Shown here: piece after piece, positions 23,734-36,067 of the stretch | Layout: each line of letters opens with the position of its first letter | Position numbering within the stretch: position 1 is the stretch's first letter | The notes under the pieces: model-generated | What the model was told of the DNA's origin: nothing | Seen by the model: only the letters and a program-made list of their open reading frames with translations | The model's database searches: none | Made by a program: the position numbers and the translations under genes | NCBI GenBank assembly: GCA_016748015.1 | Contig: JAAOMT010000439.1 | Coordinates: 299,402-363,401 of the forward strand | DNA length: 64,000 nucleotides | Direction of reading: 5' to 3' | Source: Geosiphon pyriformis | Lineage: Eukaryota; Glomeromycota; Glomeromycetes; Archaeosporales; Geosiphonaceae

Positions 23734-25600
23734 TTAAGATAAAAAAGAAACCAGAAAAACTGAACCAGTATACAACTGATTTAATTTTATTAGAATTGAA
23801 CTAACAGAAATTTTAAAAACCACTATTTTTGATTTTAAACTGTTTACTTTGGCAGTTAAAACTTTGGAACTATTTAGATCCAACATTAAAATCTCAGCAC
23901 TTGTCAATGGAAAAGAAGAGGATAATATTTGCAAATTATTCAAAACTATATTCGAATTTAATATTAAATCAGACTTTATAAAGTTTACTAAGATAAAAAA
24001 AGAAAAAAAAAACCAATAACACCAAATTTATATTATTTAATTTGTTTATAATATTAAATATCTGATTAATTAACAATTTCAAAAACCACTTCAAAAACAC
24101 CAAGCAAGCATCAATAAATAGAATATTTTGCAAAAAATAGAAATAAAAAATCTTATTAAAATATATAACACTAGAAAAAAAAGAACTAAAGCCAAAATTA
24201 TATTGAAAATAGAGACTAATAAGACTATTTGAGCTCAAAACTTGTCATCAAAAACAACAAAACACAAGATAAAAGCACTTTTTTTGATATATAACTTAGC
24301 CAGTTAAAGATAGTTTATATACTTTTAAAAAAAAACTAATACATTTAAGACATTATACTCTAAAACAAAATATCTAAAACATTTATACTTTTTACATCAA
24401 ACTAGATTTAATCTAACCCAAAAAAACTTAATATTATTCAAAATTAGCTTTATATAAAAAGCTGTTTTCAGATATTTTTTTAATCTAAAACTAATTACAA
24501 TATAATAAATCCTATTATCAGTTTTAAAAAACCAATTAATAATAAAAGTTTTTTTATTAGTTTTTTTTAATAAAATACTAAGATTATAAGTTATTGTTCC
24601 CATAAACAAAATAAATAATAGCACTTTAAAATAATTTTTAAACATTCAAATATTATAATTTTTTATAGTTTTGATCATATGCACAGAATTTTTTTTGATT
24701 AAGAACAACTATTTAAATACTAGCTAATCTGTTTAATTTAATTTAACAAACTTTATTATAGTCTAATTAATTACAATTGAATTAACACAATTTGTTTAAA
24801 CTCAGTTATTGTAGTAATAGTCATATTTTTTGGCATATTTATAAGAATTTTTTAATTATTACACTCTAATCTAAATGAAAATCTTGTTTTTTGAAATTAT
24901 TATTTACTTTTAATATCTTTTTTTTAATTAATAATACAGCTTTCTCTATGCTTTTCTCTAATGTAAATGTAAATTTAATAATCTTTTCAAATTTTGAAAA
25001 AATGGTAACTTTTCCAAAACTATTAATTAATGAAAAATTTTTTCTAATTGTCTAAGTTTTTGCAATTGCTAATTTGTTTTTTATTACCAAAAAATTAATA
25101 TCCAATGCAAAAAATTTTTAACTGTCATTTTTATCTGTGTTTTAATAATTTTGGTATTAATTTATTTTTTGTTTAAGAAAATATTAAGAAGAAATAAAAG
25201 AAATCCAATATTTTTTTTCATATTAAAATTAAAAAAACCAAGAAGAAAGCCATAATTTATACCAATATTCACTCTTTTAGCTTTAAAAATAACAGCAGTT
25301 AAACTTAAAAAAAATCTATTATTAATATTAATTATAATATTACTGTCTTTATTATTAAACTTACTATTTATATTCAAATACACACTATTATTAGAACTAA
25401 ATTTGACTAAAAAAACAATTTTTTTATTACTAAAGTGTTTAATATTGCTAAAAACAATCTTCTTTTTTTGAAAAAAAGAACTATTAGCAAAATCATAAAA
25501 AACTTTTTTAAACACTTTTTTTTTAAATATACTATTACTTAAAACAGTTTCTAAGTTTATAATAAAAGAGTTATTAACTTAAAAAACAATGAAAAAAACA
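23734..25600 (-). pseudogene. LINE C ORF1 remnant
   Basis: Broken frames follow ORF1 of copy E step by step. At 25515-25162, QKKK then NIKH then SVYLN parallels QKKK, NVKH, SVYSN. At 24645-24397, FKVLLFILFMGT parallels FKVLLFMLLVGT. At 24238-23969, VFLKWFLKLLINQ parallels AFLERSLELLADQ. At 23943-23734, SKVLTAKVNSLKSK parallels SKVLTTKVGGLKSK. Substitutions are those produced by C-to-T and G-to-A (Gly to Asn/Lys/Ser, Ala to Val/Ile, Arg to Lys). Many stops are present and there is no coding capacity. Confidence 0.8.
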
Positions 25601-25669
25601 ATGAAAAAAACAAAAACTTTTTTTTAAAAATTTGTTTTTTGAAAAATTTTGAACATAGAAGAAAAAATA

Positions 25670-26552
25670 TTTTATATTTAATTTTAAGTATTATATTAGT
25701 TTGTTAATTAAGTTTTATAAAAATATTGTTAAATTTTTTTTTGTTTTAAATTAAAAAGAAATTATTAAATCAAAAACCATTTTTAAAGCCATATTTTTTG
25801 GTTATATTGTTTTTAAAATTAAAAAATTGGTTTTTTAAATATATAAATATTATTACAAATATATTTTTTAAATAGTTTTCTGTAATTTGGTATTGTTATT
25901 TAATAAATTTATCTAATTTTTTTTTTAAATTTAAAGATTTTTATTAAAGTTTTTTGTATAAAAACAAAATTTAATATAATTATTTAAACAAAAAAATAAA
26001 TTAAACATAAAAAAAAACATAATTAAAATTTATAATAATAATATTAAATACTATTAAATAATATCAAATAACATAAAATAATAGATTATAATAATAATAA
26101 CAAAATATTATAAAAATATTAAAAAATATATATATTAATAATTTTAATTTAAAAAAAAATTTTAAAAAAAGATTTTTTTAGGTTAATATTTAAAATCTAA
26201 TTAGAGTAATAAAATTTAATCATATTTTTATATTTTTAATTTCAATAAAAAAATTTTGTTAATATTTTAATAAATACTATTTATATAATTTTACAAATAC
26301 TTTTAAAAAAATTTATTAACAAATAAAAAAATATATCAAAAAAAACTTTTTCTTATTTATTAAAAAAACCAAATTTAAATTTTAAATATAATAATTTTAA
26401 AAAAAATTATAGTATCTTAATAGAAAAAATTTCAAATAATTATATTATTAAAAAATTTTTATTATTATATTTTTGATAATACAATACAAATTTTATTAAA
26501 AACTATATTATTATTTAAACCAAAAAAAGTTAAAATATTAAAATTTCTTAGA
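25670..26552. other. AT-rich spacer between LINEs C and D
   Basis: A/T-only sequence with many homopolymer runs and no supportable frame. TTTTATAT at 25670-25677 also occurs at 11266-11273, beside the other end of C, and may be its target-site duplication. The block could be further remains of A', but the similarity is too weak to claim. Confidence 0.4.
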
Positions 26553-26562
26553 AAATACAATA
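26553..26562 (+). repeat. target-site duplication of D, left
   Basis: AAATACAATA occurs here and at 33164-33173, on each side of copy D. Confidence 0.65.
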
Positions 26563-26589
26563 AATTAAAACTTTTTTCTCTCTTATATC

Positions 26590-28562
26590 CCAAATTTTTC
26601 AAAGAGCAAATTTTTGAAAAAAAAGTTTTTTTATTTTATTTTTTGTTATTTTTTTGCAAACATTTTTCAAGTAAATAATCTTTTTGTGGTAAATTTAGTG
26701 GCTGTTTTAAATAGTATTATGTTTAAAAAAAATTGTCTAAAGAAATTCTTTATAGTTTTATTGAAGATTTTTTTTTCCAAAAGAAAAAGATATCTGTTGA
26801 TAATATTAAGCATTTCAGTAATAAAAAAAATATCTTTTAGTCAAATCTAGTACTAGTGATAGTATATACTTAAATATAAACAATAAGTCTGGTAATAGTA
26901 AGAATAATAATATCTTATTAGGTATTAATAGTGGCTCTTTTTTTGGCTTGACAGCAAATATCCCTAAAGCTAAAAAAGTAAATACTGGTCTGGTTTGTAG
27001 TTCTCTTATTGGCTTAATAAACCTTAGAATAGACAAAGATAAGAAACTCTTCTTTTCTTTTCTTAATATTTCTCTGAAAAAAAGATTGATAAATCTTAAA
27101 ATTGTAAAAATTCAAATAAAAATACCTGTCAGAAAATTTTTTGTTTTAGATATTGATCTTTCAATTATTGAAAAAAAATTAATAATGACAAAAACTTGGG
27201 TGATTAAGAAACTTTTTTCAACAATTAATAGTTTTAGAGAGACTACTATTTTCTCAAAATTTGAGAAAATTATTAAATCAACATTTGTTTTAAAAAAAAG
27301 TATAAATAAGACTATATTATTAGCTGAAAAAAAAGAAATCAAAGTAAACAACAATCTTAAAAGACAAAAAATGCATTTAGATTAGGCTGTAATAATTAAA
27401 AAAATTTCTATAAATATGTCAAAAAAATAATTATTGCCATAGTATTTGAGTTTGATCAAATTGTGTTAATCTGTTTACAACTAATTAGACTATAACAAAA
27501 AACTGTAATAAAATTTGCCAAATCAAGTCAAGCTAATTTGTTGGCATTAAAATAGTTATTCTTAATTGAAAAAGATTCAATATATATGCAAAAGCTGTAA
27601 GAGATTGTAAAACTTGGATGTTTAGGAATTAATTTAGAGCTCTTTTGTTTATTTTTCTTATGGAAAAAACTGCTTATAATCTTGATGCTCTATTAAAAAA
27701 AGCTGGTAAGAAAATTTGTATTATAAATTAATCATTTAAAATTGGCAACAGAATTCATTGTGCTGTAATTGTTTTTGAATTAAATAAGAAACTAAAATTT
27801 GTTTTTTATATAAAGCTGATTTTTAATGATGTGAAATTTTTTTGGATTAAAATAAATTTGGTTTGATATGAAAAATGTGGATGTTTTGGTCATTCTGCTT
27901 TAAAATATAATACTTCTGGTTTTTTTCCTTTTCTATTTTTAAAAGTATTTAAAAAGTTTGTTTTAGAAGAAAATTATCTTTAGCTAGCCAAGTTATATGT
28001 CAAAAAAAATATTTTTATCTTTTGTTCTGCTGTTTTTGGTGACAAGTCATGAATTCAAATAGTCTTAGCAGTTTTTGTTTCTAATAATTTGTTTACTGGT
28101 TCTGGTTTTGGCTCTTCTTTTCTTAGTATTTCAGATTCTAATGGAAAATTTTCTTTTACTTTACCAAATAACTCTTCTTTAAATACTTATTTGGCCTTTT
28201 TGAAACACTTTTTGGAGATTTTGGCAGATCAAATATCTGGTATTGTGTAAAAATTAAGCTTTGTGAATTTGGTACCTTTGATACATATTTTTCAATTCTT
28301 TTTTTCTATTATGTTTGTATTAAATTTGAATTTAAATTTGAATATGGTTCTGAATAATCTATTTGTATTATCTGTTTCTCTTTTTTCTGTTGTTAATGAA
28401 AAAATTTTAAATTTGGATTTGAGTAAATCAAAAATTCTGACCATTAAAGTAAGCAGTTTGAAAACAAAAATGGTGGCTTTTAAAATCTTAATTAATTCAG
28501 TTTTGGTAAATTTAAATCAATTGTGCTTTGGCTTGGACTTTTTAATACTTTTATTGTCTTAA
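26590..28562 (+). pseudogene. LINE D ORF1 remnant
   Basis: Dispersed frames match ORF1 of E in order. The RNA-binding-like block at 27100-27385 is the clearest, with shared K-F-LDI-LS and INSFRETTIFSKFEKIIKST against INGFGGATTPSKFEGIIRST. A knuckle-like stretch near 27870 reads YEKCGCFGHSALKYN, where the first and last Cys are now Tyr. The end at 28560-28562 is the counterpart of the ORF1 stop. No coding function remains. Confidence 0.75.
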
Positions 28563-31500
28563 TAACTAATTTAATATAGAAGTTTGCTATATGTAATATT
28601 TAAGATATTAATGTTTTTGCAAAACAGAAAAACATTGTTTATTAATATAAAAATTTAAATAATATAATTTTTATTATTACAAAAACAAAGTTAAAATTTA
28701 GTGCTAAATCATAGATTATAAATAAGTTTAATAAAATACAAATTTTTATATCCAGTTTAAAAAAAGTTTTTTTGGCACTGAAGTGACTATTATTATGAAC
28801 AATTTTCTGGTTTGACATGTTTCTAAGATAAAAAAAGTTTCCAATTAGGTTATTTTAGTATGGCTTCTCTTTAAAAACAAGCTTTTAATAATAATTTTGG
28901 GCTTATATGCTGGTGTTTCTGCTAAAACAAGATTAGATTAGGCTGTAAAAATTAATTTTTTTATTGTTAAAGCAGTTAATTCTAGCATTTTTGTTAGTTT
29001 TAAGTGAAAATTTTAATGAAGATAAATCCAAGAAAAATGTGAATTTCAAGTTTTGTTTGAACTTGGATTTGGTTAATCTGTTTGGCAGATATTTATTGGC
29101 TAAAGCCTATACTTAAAGCAACTTAAAAGGTGTTAAAAGAGTTATAAATTATATTTTTGTAAGCAAAAGTTTATTATTTGTAGTTGTTAATTATAAAGTT
29201 GACTCTATATTAGACTTTTTGATATTAATCACAAAACAGTTTTAGTTTTAATTGGGCTGAGTGGTTTTTTAAATGTTTACTTAAATAACATATGCAAACA
29301 AACCAACAAATATAAATAGAAATTCAAAATTAAAGATATTAATACTGCTAAGTAATTGTAGTTTAAAGAATATTTTCTGGAATAATTTTTGTTAAATATA
29401 ATGAATTTTAATAATACAAGAGACTATAATAATCTAAATACAATGTAAAAAATTTTGAAGAAAGTAGTAGTGAGTTCTATTAATAAAATTTTCTTTAAAC
29501 ATTGGTTTAATAAATATAAGTGCTCAAAAAACAAACAATTATCCAAGTTTTTTAAGCTAAAACTATTGGTAACTAAGATTATAAAAAGTTTAAGTTCAAA
29601 CTGTTCTAAAAAAACTAATTGTCTTTTTGGTATTTAGAGTATTATAAATAAAAAAGAAGCTTCCAAAGTAAAAATTATGATTAGCAGTAATAAAAAAACA
29701 AATAAAATTCTCTAATACTTGTTAAGTATTAAAAAAAAGTACCACAAATCTAAGTATTATAAATTCAAAATTGTTAAAAATTATCATATTAGAAAAGTAA
29801 TAAAAAAACATGGAAAACTTTTGCTCTAACAAAAAGCATATAATTAGAAACATTTTAAAATGTCCAGTTCAGAAAATAGTGTTTAATCATCTGGTAATAG
29901 ATAATAATTTAGTTCTAAAGCTCTGTAAAGTTAAGTTTAATATTGACATAATCATAAAAAAATGAACAAAAAACATATAATACTTAATATATTGTTAGAT
30001 TAGTAGTTTAACTAATATGTTCTCTTAGATTATGTTGATAATAATGCCCTTTTAAAGATAATATATAATATTGATCTCAATAAATTCTTATAGATAGTTA
30101 AGAATCTGCCTAATAAAAAAACTGCTGGTTTTTTTGGTATTTTTAATAAGCTTTAGAAACATAGTGATATGTAGATATTTAGTAGTCTAATAATATTTTC
30201 AATGTGTATTTAGAGTTAAATATAGTTTCTATATAATAAAAAAGAGATTAAATCTCTATAATATTGAAACTATATGACTGAAAAGAAACTCTTATTAATA
30301 TTAAACTAATAGTTTTGATTAAAATAACCCAGAAAATTTTGTTGAAGTTTCTTTTGAATAGAATTTCTCTAGTATATAGTAAGTTTAATGTTTTACATGA
30401 TAATAACTTTTTAGTTTTAAAAAGCACATTTACTTAAACTCTAATCTTTGCTATTGGTTTTATAATTAAGAATGCTTTGGAAAAAAATAGAGAACTGTAG
30501 TTGGTTCTTCAAAATATTCACAAAGTATACAATTTTGTTAGGTAGTATAACTTGAAAAACAGCTTAATTAGAAACAAAATATGTCTTTGTTTTATCAGAT
30601 TTTTTAAAAATATACATAATAATCAAATCAATCAAGTAATAACAAATTTTGGGCTTATAATAAAATATACTGTTCATAATAAGTTGGATTAGGGTAAGGT
30701 TTTTTACTAATACTGTAGAAAATCTTCTATGACCATTTACTTTGTGAAATTAAAAAGCATAATTATGTATATAGTTACAGAATAGATTCTAAATTTTTTA
30801 CATAAACTAGCAAACAGAATCTTAAAAATATCAAGATATTTTTTATGGCTGTTAGAGCTTTTATATATGATATAATTTGGATTAAGAATGGCATATCTGT
30901 TATTCAGCATATTTTGGACATAGCTAATGAATTTTTTTATATTAATAATATTTTTATTAATATAGAAAAAACAGTTTCTATTTTTATTAATTAAAAAATA
31001 AAAAATTCTTATTTAATAATAAGTGGGTCAAACATTTCAATAGCAAAAAAAAGTGAAACTTATAAATATTTAAGCATTTTTTTATCTACAGAAAGTTTTT
31101 TTCGACCAAATATTATTAAGATGTACTCAAATATAAAAAATTTACAAATTTAATTTTGAGAAAAACTGTTTTTGACAAATAATTCCTGTATTTAGTGTTT
31201 GCTGTTTTTTAGTTTATAATTGGTTATAGACTGCAATTTAATTATATTTCAACAAGTATATACAAAAATTGAGACAAAATACTGAAAAAAAATTGAAACT
31301 TAAGGCCAATTTACCCAAAAATTTTTCCAATAAACCCATTTTTTATTTTAAATTATATAATCTTAAAACATTTAAACAAATACAGACTGAAAATTTGCTG
31401 GCTAATTTAATAATCTATGTTAATTCAAAAGACATTCATGGCAATTTTTTGAACACAGAGCTATAAATCTACAAGCTATTAATTGAATGTCTGATAACTC

Positions 31501-33028
31501 TTTAATTTTCTAATTATGTTGTTAATTAATTCCATAAATCATTTTTGGCAGATATAATAAACATTTTGGCATTATGTGGTTTGTCATTAAGTAACAACAT
31601 ACTTAATATTTTTTAGGCCAACAATAGTATCACTGTTGCAGATGTTTTAAGATTAAAACAATATATGAAAGTGATAAGCTCACTTAAGTAATTTGGTATT
31701 GTTTTTGTAAATTAGCTTTTGGATTATTACAGCACATATTTTATATGAAATATATTTTACAGATAAAAAAAACTAGATTTTAGGAATCTGATTTCTGAAT
31801 AGTTCAATTTGCTGACTGAATTCATTGAGAATAATAGTCTAAATAACAATTGTGTTTTAACACACTGTTTTAATTCTAATAGTTGTTTATATAATATTGG
31901 CTTTGTTAAAAAATGTCTTATAAAAAAGAGAATTAATAAAGTAGTTGTTTATATAGTGTGTTTCAATTACAAAAAATATCAAACCAAATTTTCACAATAA
32001 ATGTTGAATAGAAAAAGAGTATATTTATCAAATAATTATGTCAAAGAATCTGTTAATCAATTAAAACAAAGTTAAGGATCATTCTGGAGTTGTTAGTAAT
32101 AAATGTGCAGATTTTTTTGCCAATACTACTACTATGTTCAATTTTATACTGTCTATTAAGATATTATACTACTTTTTTGCAGTAGAAAGCAAACTTGTCT
32201 TTAGTAATGTTTACTATTTTATTAAGAGTCTGTTTGAAACCATTAGTTTTGTTGATTGAGAATTCAAATATGCAGATAATATTATGAATAAGTTTTTTTG
32301 TAACCTTTTTAATATGTATTAGATATTTAATATATGGCACCCTAATGGTTGAGTTTGGTCTAATTTTATAAGTTCTGTTTTTGTGACACTGTATTTTTAT
32401 TTTATAAAGGTCTTATATTATTAATTGTTTATAGCCAAAAAAAAAATTTATACAATTCAAGTTATCTTAATGTGCTGTGTATTTGGTGTAGACTAATAAA
32501 AAACTCAGATCATATATTTTTATGCATACATAATAATAATACCAAAAAAGATTTGATTTCAGATATCATTAAAGATTGAACTAATTTGCTAAATATTTAT
32601 GCTGTTAACTGTATAATAATCTTTTTTTTTATGAAACTAGGTCTTCTAATTATTTATACATATTGTTAACTAAAAGTTTTATGATGAAAAATTAGGTAAT
32701 TGATATAACAGAGTTGTTAAAAAATGAATTAGGTAATAAATTATTAGTTATTAATTTGGTTTGGCATTTTGCTGAAGATTATAAATCTGCTATATAATTA
32801 TTAATAGCCAAATTGAAAGCACATTATAAGAAACATAACTTATTATTATGTAATAAATCTGTGATTTCTATTATGGTTGGGTTAGTTTTCATGTAATTCT
32901 ATAAAATAATTTATGATTTTGGCATTAAACTAGGTATCTATATTTGTTTTAATCTACATTTTTGGTTAATTAGTATATAGTTTAGTTTCTTATATAATTT
33001 TCTTATAATAAATAATTTAGGTATATAG
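28559..33028 (+). pseudogene. LINE D ORF2 remnant
   Basis: A stop-riddled ORF2. Endonuclease parts are readable near 28905-29050, where LYAG, then FFIVKAVNSS, parallels E. Reverse-transcriptase parts lie near 30090-30960, and RNase H plus zinc finger remnants lie around 31300-32520. The expected ORF2 start ATG has become ATA (TTAATAACTAAT where E has CAATGAGCGGT). Gln and Trp positions have become TAG or TAA throughout. Confidence 0.75.
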
Positions 33029-33163
33029 TATTGTTTTGATTGGTCTAAATAATTAGTTATATATAAAAAAAGCATGAGTTATACTTAATATATAATCTTG
33101 TATAATTATATGTTTTTAAGTAATAGTTGGACTGTACTTATTATATTTAATAAATAAAAAAAG

Positions 33164-33173
33164 AAATACAATA
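33164..33173 (+). repeat. target-site duplication of D, right
   Basis: AAATACAATA, second copy of the duplication at 26553-26562. Confidence 0.65.
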
Positions 33174-34058
33174 TTATTTAAATAAAAAAACTAATTAATT
33201 ATAAAAAAATTAAAATTAATATAATATAAAATAATACAAAATAAAATAAAATAAAATAAAATAATTAATAATAAAATAAAATAAAATAAAATAACAAATA
33301 ATAATATTAATATAAAATAATAAATTATAATTAATAATAACAAAATAATATAAAATATTAAGCTTTTAAAAGCTATTTTATAAAACAAAAAATATGTATA
33401 TTTATAAGTAGTTTAAACTTAAAAAAACTATTCAATTTTAAAATTAAATTTTAAAACTTAAATTAATTAAATTTGATTATATTTTTATTTTTTATTTTTA
33501 ATAAATATATTTATTAAAAAATTTATGAATTAAATTTTATTTTTTTATTATAAAAATTTACTTATTTTTATTTTTTTAAAGCCAAATATAATAGTATAAC
33601 ACTTTTAATAACTTAAATTAATTTTATTATTTATTTTTTCTTTTAAAAATTCAAATTAGTTTGAAAAAAGCCAAAAGTAGCATATATAATAATTTAATAA
33701 TTTAATAAAAAAAAATATATTTTAAATTTAATCTTATTAAAAATTATTAGCTTATTAGAAAAATATAAAAATAATATTAAATTAAAATTATTTTAAGTGT
33801 TTTTAATAAAACTTTAAAAAAGAAAAAATTTTTAATCAAAAATAAAAAAAGTATTTTAAATTAGCAAAAAATTTGTTAATTATTATTTTATTTAAAAAAA
33901 ATGATTTTACAAAATATTATCAAACAATTTTTATAACTATAAGTATTTTATTAATAAAAATACTATCAATTTTTTTTATTTTTTGCTCTAATTATAATTA
34001 TAAAAATAAAATAAAAAAAGAATATATATTTGGTTTAATATTTTTTTTTAAAATATAT
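33174..34058. other. AT-rich spacer with (AAAAT)n
   Basis: A/T-only sequence between D and E. At about 33226-33300 it contains runs of the pentanucleotide AAAAT. The short frames in it are compositional. No gene is supported. Confidence 0.5.
33226..33300 (+). repeat. (AAAAT)n microsatellite
   Basis: Two runs of tandem AAAAT units separated by an AATTAATAAT stretch. It is a simple repeat with no other feature. Confidence 0.7.
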
Positions 34059-34069
34059 ATAAAAACTTT
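34059..34069 (+). repeat. target-site duplication of E, left
   Basis: ATAAAAACTTT occurs here and at 40880-40890, bracketing copy E. Confidence 0.75.
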
Positions 34070-34189
34070 AAAAAAAATCTTCTCTCTTACTCCCAAAAAC
34101 CCCAATGAGTTATTTTTTTGAAGAAGAAGTTTTTGTTTTTCTCTTATTAGTATTATATCAATATTTCTTTAACTAATAACCCCTTTGTC

Positions 34190-36067
34190 GTGGATTCAAA
34201 GACTGCTTTTAGTGGCAGCATGTCTAGTAAGAAGGCTTCTAAGAGCATGTTTCATGGTCCTGTCGGTGGTTCTTTTTCACAAAAAAAGAAGGCTTCTCAT
34301 GGTAATGTTAAACACTCTGATGATGAAAAGAATATTTCTTTGAAGTCTGGTTCTAGTGCTAGTGTATATTCTAATGTAGAAAGCCTTTCTGGTAATGATA
34401 AGGATGTCAGTATGTCTGGTGGTTTTGATGGTTCTCTTTTGGACTTGGCTGTTAACACTCCTAAGACTAAACATATGAATACTAATGCGAATTTTGGTTC
34501 TCCTATTGGTTCTCCTGACTTTGAGATGGATGAAGAGGTGAAGCCCCTTCCGCCCCCTCTTATGAAAAAGATTCTTTTGGATAAGATCTGAATCAATCCC
34601 AAAATCATCAAAACTCCTATAGAGGTGGCAGTTAAGAAATCTTTTGCCTTGAATATCAATCTTTCAGCTGTTGAAGGCAAATCGGCGATGGCAAAAACTC
34701 ATTTAATCAGGAAGGTTTTTTTAAAGATTAATGGTTTTGGGGGGGCCACTACCCCCTCAAAATTTGAAGGAATCATCCGATCGACATTTACATCTGAGGA
34801 GAGCATGAGAAAAGCTGTGTCATTGGCCGAAGAAGAGGGAATTGTTGTAAACAATGATGTGAAGAAACAAGGGCTTCGTTCAGATCGGGCTGTGGTGATC
34901 AAAAAAATTCCCATGAATACGCCAAAAGAAATAATTGTCGCCGCAGTTTTTGAGTTTGGGCAAATTAAGTCAATTAAAATCCAGTTGGTTGGTATGTGGC
35001 AGAAGACTGTAGTGAAATTTGCCGAATCAGGACAGGCAGAGCAATTGGCTTCAAAATGGTCCTTCTTAATTGGGAAAGACTTTGTGCATGTGACAAAGGC
35101 CATGGGAGATCGCAATATCTGGGCCTCTAGGGATCGCTTTAAGGTGCTTCTGTTTATGTTACTGGTGGGAACAACAGTACATGACCTTAGTAATCTTCTG
35201 GATAAAACTGGTGGTAGAACTTACATCATTAATCGTTCATTGGACACTGCAATAGAGTTTGCTGTGCTGTAGTTGGCTTCAAATTTGAGAATGATTTGAA
35301 TTCCACTTTTCTCACTGAGCCTGTTTTTGGTGGTGTTCGTTTTTTTTAGGCTAGGCTGAATTTGGTTCGGTGTGGAAAATGTGGGTGTCTTGGACATTCG
35401 GCTTTAGAGTACGATGCATTAGATACATCGTCTTCTGATCTCTTGAATAATTTTAATAAAAAGCATGCTCCTGGTGTGAATTGTCTCCAGTTGGCCAAGT
35501 TATATGCAAAGAAAAATGTTCCTATATCCCGCCCTGCTGTTTTTGGTGGCAAATCATGGGCCCAGGTAGTTTCTTTTGCTTCCTTTTCTGGTGGCTCTTC
35601 TTCTGGTTTTGGTCTTGGTGCTGGTTTCTCTTACCATATGACCCCAGATTTGGGTGGTGGTCCTTCTTCTTCTACACTTGCCGACTCTTTTTTGAATGCT
35701 CACTTGGCATTTTTGGAACGCTCTCTCGAGTTGTTGGCTGACCAAGTGTCTAATATTTTAAGGAAATTGAGTTTTGTTGAATTGGTGCCCATGGTTCCAT
35801 CTTCTGGTGGTTGGATCTGTGCCTTTGGCCCCTGGTTTGAATTTTGATATGGCTCTAGATGGTGAATTGGCATCATCTGATCACCATTCTCTAAGTATTG
35901 ATATGGGTAGTGGCTTCAATTCGAGTAGTTCAAAGGTTCTAACTACCAAGGTGGGTGGTTTGAAGTCTAAAATGTTGGCTCTAGAGGCTTCAGTCGGTTC
36001 TGTTTTAGTGAGATTGGATCTCTTGTGTACTGGTTCGGGTTCCTCTTTACTGCCTTTACCCCAATGA
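34190..36067 (+). pseudogene. LINE E ORF1, one stop and two frameshifts
   Basis: An RNA-binding ORF1 protein of about 625 codons. The Ser-rich N-terminus (SSASVYSN) leads to an RNA-binding-like region (RSDRAVVIKKIPMNTPKE), then the zinc knuckle CGKCGCLGHSALEY near 35370-35412. The last Cys of that CCHC is Tyr, while copy F keeps Cys. A Gly/Ser-rich linker and a helical stretch (LAFLERSLELLADQVSNILR) follow. Breaks are TGA 34589-34591 (Trp in F), a shift near 35256 and another near 35805. The annotated start (GTG-like, at 34190) follows the family pattern, in which F has ATG at the same place. Confidence 0.85.

Larger units (their letters stand above)
18093..25669 (-). mobile_element. LINE copy C, AT-saturated, split by B
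   Basis: A full-length minus-strand LINE in which nearly every possible C or G has become T or A. On the minus strand I could place ORF1 start (about 25600), ORF1 end (about 23735), endonuclease start (CNIKNMNNLAKQ, about 23690), the DGK-AG-SG region (about 21250), the catalytic Asp-Asp region (about 20540), RNase H start (19592) and the 3' tail (18190-18093). The tail continues at 11331-11277 beyond the insertion of B. A 0.9-kb segment (about 22260-23165) is foreign to the element. Without it the length is about 6.7 kb, as in B, E and F. Confidence 0.85.
26563..33163 (+). mobile_element. LINE copy D, full length, AT-saturated
   Basis: A 6.6-kb plus-strand LINE starting with AAAACTTTTTTCTCTC and ending with a decayed tail (33026 onward, GATTGGTCTAAATAATTAG) and an A-rich end. 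ORF1 pieces lie at 26948-27385 (VRKFFVLDIDLSII parallels VKKSFALNINLSAV) and 28263-28562 (SKILTIKVSSLKTK). ORF2 landmarks include AACTGCTGG-TTTTTTGG (about 30120) and the decayed active site RAFIYDIIW (about 30860), where one catalytic Asp is now Tyr. It is flanked by the duplication AAATACAATA. Confidence 0.85.

Noticed and set aside
33191-33388. Hydrophobic 65-codon minus frame
   Set aside because: Translation of an (AAAAT)n microsatellite.
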